Source of the DNA: Lancefieldella parvula_C
Lineage (GTDB): Bacteria; Actinomycetota; Coriobacteriia; Coriobacteriales; Atopobiaceae
DNA: 5,263 nucleotides
NCBI RefSeq assembly: GCF_000758945.1
Contig: NZ_JRND01000008.1
Location: 1-5,263, forward strand
Direction: 5' to 3'
In this document: positions 1 to 5,263 of the stretch, piece after piece
Position numbering within the stretch: position 1 is the first letter of the stretch
Layout: each line of letters begins with the position of its first letter
Notes under the pieces: generated by a model
What the model was told of the DNA's origin: nothing
The model's input: only the letters and a program-made list of their open reading frames with translations
Database searches by the model: none
Position numbers and translations under genes: made by a program

Positions 1-10
1 TGGAGGAATT

Positions 11-31
11 AAGAAGATACAAAATCTTCTT
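11..31 (+). repeat. 8-bp inverted repeat overlapping the -35 element
   Basis: AAGAAGAT (11-18) pairs perfectly with ATCTTCTT (24-31) across a 5-nt loop. No T tract follows on either strand, so it does not look like an intrinsic terminator of an upstream gene. Its right arm ends inside the -35 hexamer, so it could be an operator-like dyad or simply AT-rich upstream promoter DNA. No function can be assigned. Confidence 0.4.
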
Positions 32-58
32 CACAAACGAGTCGTAAGTGCGTATAGT
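30..58 (+). promoter_or_regulatory. Likely sigma-70-type rRNA promoter
   Basis: A -35-like hexamer TTCACA (30-35; one mismatch to TTGACA) and a -10-like hexamer TATAGT (53-58; one mismatch to TATAAT) are separated by an ideal 17-nt spacer. An A-rich stretch lies just upstream (about 7-25) and could act as an UP-like element. Transcription would start near 64-67, followed by a very GC-rich run (63-75), as expected of a discriminator region under growth-rate or stringent control. The position, about 220 bases before the 16S and upstream of the boxA, suits an rRNA operon. Further promoters may lie upstream of the window. The hexamers are seen directly; promoter activity is inferred. Confidence 0.62.
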
Positions 59-101
59 TAATCCCCGCGCCGCGCACCACGCAATGTGAAATCGCAGCGC
101 A

Positions 102-148
102 GCGAACCTTGAAAACCGGATACTGCGATCGAAAGATCAGCAAAGACA
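102..148 (+). other. 16S processing stem, 5' half
   Basis: Three segments pair with the spacer after the 16S. Positions 102-110 pair with 1905-1913 (9 pairs, one G-U). Positions 115-126 pair with 1889-1900 (12 pairs, one G-U). Positions 139-148 pair with 1867-1876 (10 pairs, one G-U). Between the last two, 127-138 forms a local hairpin, GATC-GAAA-GATC. The 3' strand has the matching hairpin GCAC-GAAA-GTGC at 1877-1888, so helices and hairpins meet with no unpaired base. Bringing together the two flanks of the 16S is the usual design of an RNase III-type precursor stem. The pairing is seen directly; the enzyme is inferred. Confidence 0.8.
105..124 (+). promoter_or_regulatory. Leader boxA antitermination element
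   Basis: CCTTGAAAACCGGATACT (107-124) matches the form of rRNA boxA elements in Gram-positive bacteria (CTTTGAAAACT-type). In rRNA operons boxA RNA binds the NusB-S10 complex, which with other Nus factors keeps RNA polymerase from terminating early in the untranslated transcript. The spacer before the 23S has a similar element (1922-1942) sharing CCTTGA and ATA-TG positions, as expected of paired boxA sites before 16S and 23S. Most of this element also lies within the processing stem (102-127), which can form only after the 16S has been transcribed. Confidence 0.7.
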
Positions 149-252
149 GACAAGCGAAATTCGAATTTGAACATTTTGTTCAATAGTCAATTCATAATTT
201 CAGCGAATCCGAGATCAGCGGGATTTTAGAGACGTGGATTCAACTCAACCTT

Positions 253-283
253 AAATTGTACTGACTTTTAGTCAGTTAAATTT
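253..283 (+). repeat. Interrupted hairpin abutting the 16S 5' end
   Basis: ACTGAC (260-265) pairs with GTCAGT (271-276) over a TTTTA loop. The stem continues, after a 2x2 mismatch (258-259 against 277-278), with AAATT (253-257) pairing to AATTT (279-283). The outer base of the hairpin falls at the predicted mature 16S 5' end, so it could help position the final 5' trimming. The structure is visible in the sequence; the role is a guess. Confidence 0.55.
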
Positions 284-1798
<1,515 letters not shown>

Positions 1799-1866
1799 GG
1801 GAGATACCCTCTTTAGAAGAGATAACACTAACTTTTTTGACGAGTAGTTCCCGTCTTTCCCGTTGA

Positions 1867-1913
1867 TGTCTTTGTTGCACGAAAGTGCGCAGTATTCGGT
1901 CTCGAGGGTTCGC
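1867..1913 (+). other. 16S processing stem, 3' half
   Basis: This strand pairs with the leader: 1867-1876 with 139-148, 1889-1900 with 115-126, and 1905-1913 with 102-110. The 12 nt between the first two segments (1877-1888) fold into GCAC-GAAA-GTGC. The last segment overlaps the UUCG hairpin at 1903-1918, so those two folds are alternatives. The stem closes the 16S into a loop of about 1.7 kb, as in other bacterial rRNA precursors. Confidence 0.8.
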
Positions 1914-1918
1914 CCTCG
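1903..1918 (+). repeat. UUCG-tetraloop hairpin before the spacer boxA
   Basis: CGAGGG (1903-1908) pairs with CCCTCG (1913-1918) around a TTCG loop, giving a compact 6-bp hairpin. It lies between the 16S stem strand and the boxA and 23S stem strand, so it could insulate the two folding domains or fold first, before the 16S stem extends into it. No T run follows, so it is not a terminator. Confidence 0.7.
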
Positions 1919-1945
1919 CGTACCTTGAGAGCTGCATAGTGTGAC
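1919..1945 (+). other. 23S processing stem, outer helix, 5' half
   Basis: These 27 bases oppose 5024-5050, more than 3 kb downstream. There are 22 Watson-Crick pairs, three G-U pairs (1925-5044, 1933-5036, 1937-5032) and two A-C mismatches (1922-5047, 1930-5039). The helix brings the two flanks of the 23S together and is the probable RNase III-type substrate for releasing pre-23S. It begins six bases after the last base of the 16S stem strand, so the two stems would sit almost back to back. Confidence 0.82.
1922..1942 (+). promoter_or_regulatory. Spacer boxA antitermination element
   Basis: CCTTGAGAGCTGCATAGTG (1923-1941) closely resembles the TTTGAGAACTGCA-type boxA found before actinobacterial 23S genes, and resembles the leader element at 107-125. 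It is expected to bind NusB-S10 in the nascent RNA and sustain elongation through the 23S. All of it falls within the strand that later pairs with the 23S-5S spacer (5024-5050). Confidence 0.75.
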
Positions 1946-1956
1946 AAACAAAAATT

Positions 1957-1977
1957 CGATTTTCTTCAAGAAGATCG
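1957..1977 (+). repeat. 8-bp spacer hairpin
   Basis: CGATTTTC (1957-1964) pairs with GAAGATCG (1970-1977), one pair being T-G, over a TTCAA loop. It lies on the 5' side arm between the outer and inner helices of the 23S stem. It is probably a structural side arm of the pre-23S junction. No specific function is evident. Confidence 0.5.
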
Positions 1978-1992
1978 CATCTGATCGCATTT
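1973..1992 (+). repeat. Short tandem direct repeat in the spacer
   Basis: GATCGCATCT (1973-1982) is followed directly by GATCGCATTT (1983-1992), with one base different. The first copy forms the 3' arm of the hairpin at 1957-1977 and the second leads into the hairpin at 1990-2009. It looks like a small slippage duplication and may vary in copy number between operons or strains. Confidence 0.6.
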
Positions 1993-2009
1993 GATAAGTA
2001 ATTATCAAA
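1990..2009 (+). repeat. 8-bp hairpin with a GUAA tetraloop
   Basis: TTTGATAA (1990-1997) pairs perfectly with TTATCAAA (2002-2009) around GTAA, a GNRA-type loop. Its 3' arm overlaps a segment (2005-2010) that can instead pair with 5011-5016 beyond the 23S. The local hairpin could form early and be replaced once the downstream strand is made. Confidence 0.55.
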
Positions 2010-2036
2010 GTGCAAAAAGTATGTTCAAACCATCGA
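2005..2036 (+). other. 23S processing stem, inner helices, 5' strand
   Basis: Segments pair in order with the sequence after the 23S: 2005-2010 with 5011-5016, 2012-2013 with 5009-5010, 2014-2018 with 5001-5005, and 2023-2029 with 4984-4990. Then 2035-2044 pairs with 4964-4973, the terminal helix H1 of the 23S itself, which starts two bases before the predicted mature end. All are collinear, which supports a single interrupted stem closing the 23S. The A-T richness makes individual short segments uncertain; the 7-bp and 10-bp helices are the most convincing. Confidence 0.6.
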
Positions 2037-4973
<2,937 letters not shown>

Positions 4974-5023
4974 TTTACTATATTTTGAACTGATGCGTGA
5001 TTTTTGAAGCCTTTGAATTTAAC

Positions 5024-5050
5024 GTCACACTGTGCGGCCCTCAGGGCACG
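5024..5050 (+). other. 23S processing stem, outer helix, 3' half
   Basis: This strand pairs with 1919-1945 around the spacer boxA over 27 positions (25 pairs, two A-C mismatches). A competing local hairpin, GCCC-TCA-GGGC (5037-5047), is possible but much shorter. The helix separates pre-23S from the 5S precursor, and cutting here would free the 5S with a long 5' extension. Confidence 0.82.
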
Positions 5051-5066
5051 TGAGAAAACCCTCATG
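5049..5066 (+). repeat. Small hairpin between the 23S stem and the 5S
   Basis: CGTGAG (5049-5054) pairs with CTCATG (5061-5066), including one G-T pair, around a 6-nt loop AAAACC. Its first two bases are also the last two of the long 23S helix. It probably acts as a spacer element between the 23S and 5S precursor folds. Confidence 0.45.
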
Positions 5067-5070
5067 AAAC

Positions 5071-5219
5071 AAGAATACCCCTTGTTGGTCAGCGACCATG
5101 GCAGGGGAGGCACACCTGGTCCCATTCCGAACCCAGAAGTTAAGCCCCCGAGCGCCGATGGTACTGCGGAGTAAGTCCGTGGGAGAGCAGGACGTCGCTG
5201 ACCAACAAGGGGCATTTTT
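5071..5219 (+). other. Extended 5S precursor stem
   Basis: Positions 5078-5095 pair perfectly with 5195-5212, 18 bp in all. The pairing extends helix I of the mature 5S by eight base pairs beyond both mature ends. After one mismatch (5077-5213), six further pairs are possible (5071-5076 with 5214-5219, one G-T). Such a double-stranded precursor is what RNase M5-type or RNase III-type maturation of 5S uses. The pairing is seen directly; the choice of enzyme is inferred. Confidence 0.75.
5086..5205 (+). rRNA. rrf: 5S ribosomal RNA
   Basis: This is a complete 5S rRNA of about 120 nt, a component of the 50S central protuberance. It carries the conserved CCGAAC (5127-5132), CAGAAGTTAAGC (5133-5144) and GCGCCGATGGTA (5152-5163) segments. 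Helix I is formed by the 5' strand from 5086 and the 3' strand ending at 5204, and its perfect pairing fixes the ends to within one or two bases. The length matches the usual bacterial 116-120 nt. It is the last gene of the operon and is followed directly by the terminator. Confidence 0.97.
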
Positions 5220-5225
5220 ATGTCG

Positions 5226-5258
5226 AGAGGATCTCACGTTTGTGAGGTCCTCTTTTTT
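5226..5258 (+). terminator. Rho-independent terminator of the rRNA operon
   Basis: AGAGGATCTCAC (5226-5237) pairs with GTGAGGTCCTCT (5242-5253), 12 pairs with one T-G, around a GTTT loop. The stem runs into six consecutive Ts (5253-5258). A long stem followed at once by a U tract is a textbook intrinsic terminator, placed 21 bases after the 5S and suited to stopping antitermination-modified polymerase at the operon end. Confidence 0.95.
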
Positions 5259-5263
5259 GGTAG

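Larger units (their letters stand above)
65..283 (+). other. Pre-rRNA leader (5' external transcribed spacer)
   Basis: This is the untranslated stretch between the predicted start site and the mature 16S 5' end. It begins GC-rich (63-104), then carries the boxA (105-124) and the 5' half of the 16S processing stem (102-148). It continues as AT-rich sequence to the 16S. That inner part contains a perfect 12-nt palindrome AAATTCGAATTT (157-168), a 6-bp hairpin TTGAAC/GTTCAA (167-172 with 178-183, loop ATTTT), a 5-bp hairpin AATCC/GGATT (206-210 with 221-225) and a longer hairpin that abuts the 16S (253-283). I see no open reading frame with a plausible start signal. The RNA is expected to be removed by endonucleases during 16S maturation. 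Confidence 0.75.
4974..5085 (+). other. 23S-5S intergenic spacer
   Basis: This 112-nt transcribed spacer holds the 3' strands of the inner 23S stem (4984-5016), the 3' half of the outer 23S stem (5024-5050), a small hairpin (5049-5066) and the 5' extension of the 5S helix (5071-5085). It has no tRNA gene, no promoter-like pair of hexamers and no terminator, so the 5S is co-transcribed with the 23S. Confidence 0.85.

Noticed and set aside
11..31. Terminator of an upstream gene
   Set aside because: The 8-bp hairpin has no T tract on either strand, and no coding sequence is visible upstream within the window.
167..198. Second promoter, TTGAAC (167-172) with CATAAT (193-198)
   Set aside because: The spacing is 20 nt and the hexamers are poor. 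The region lies inside the 16S precursor stem, where a start would omit the boxA and the 5' stem strand.
1822..1838. T run after a weak hairpin in the spacer, as a possible early terminator
   Set aside because: The hairpins before it (1798-1821) are weak and separated from the Ts by about ten bases, so this is not a convincing intrinsic terminator.

Overview
The window is one complete ribosomal RNA operon on the + strand in the order 16S - 23S - 5S. It starts with a likely promoter and untranslated leader and ends with a strong intrinsic terminator a few bases before the window closes. I find no credible protein-coding gene on either strand: every longer open frame lies over, usually antisense to, conserved rRNA or the spacers.

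Organism: a bacterium. From memory, the 16S resembles the class Coriobacteriia of the Actinomycetota. The signs are a short V3 helix, the wording around positions 811-845 and 1081-1160, and the V6 block at 1250-1300. The AT-rich leader and spacers suggest a genome of moderate rather than high G+C. The 23S lacks the roughly 100-nt domain III insertion that marks most high-G+C Actinobacteria, which fits a deep-branching or atypical lineage. Exact placement needs a database comparison.

Layout: promoter (-35 at 30-35, -10 at 53-58); leader with a boxA-type element and the 5' half of a processing stem (about 65-283); 16S (about 284-1795); a 241-nt internal transcribed spacer without tRNA genes but with a second boxA and parts of two processing stems (1796-2036); 23S (about 2037-4973); a 112-nt 23S-5S spacer (4974-5085); 5S (about 5086-5205); terminator (5226-5258).

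The notable content is the pre-rRNA architecture. The 16S is bracketed by a long-range stem that can fold as a four-way junction with no unpaired bases, its two side arms being 4-bp hairpins with GAAA loops. The 23S is bracketed by a 27-position helix (25 pairs) between the spacer boxA and the 23S-5S spacer, then by shorter inner helices. Each boxA lies inside its stem, so the same bases appear to serve first in antitermination and later in precursor processing. The 5S sits in an 18-bp perfect helix that runs past both mature ends. The pairings were found by hand; base-by-base complementarity is direct observation, while function is inferred from known rRNA operons.
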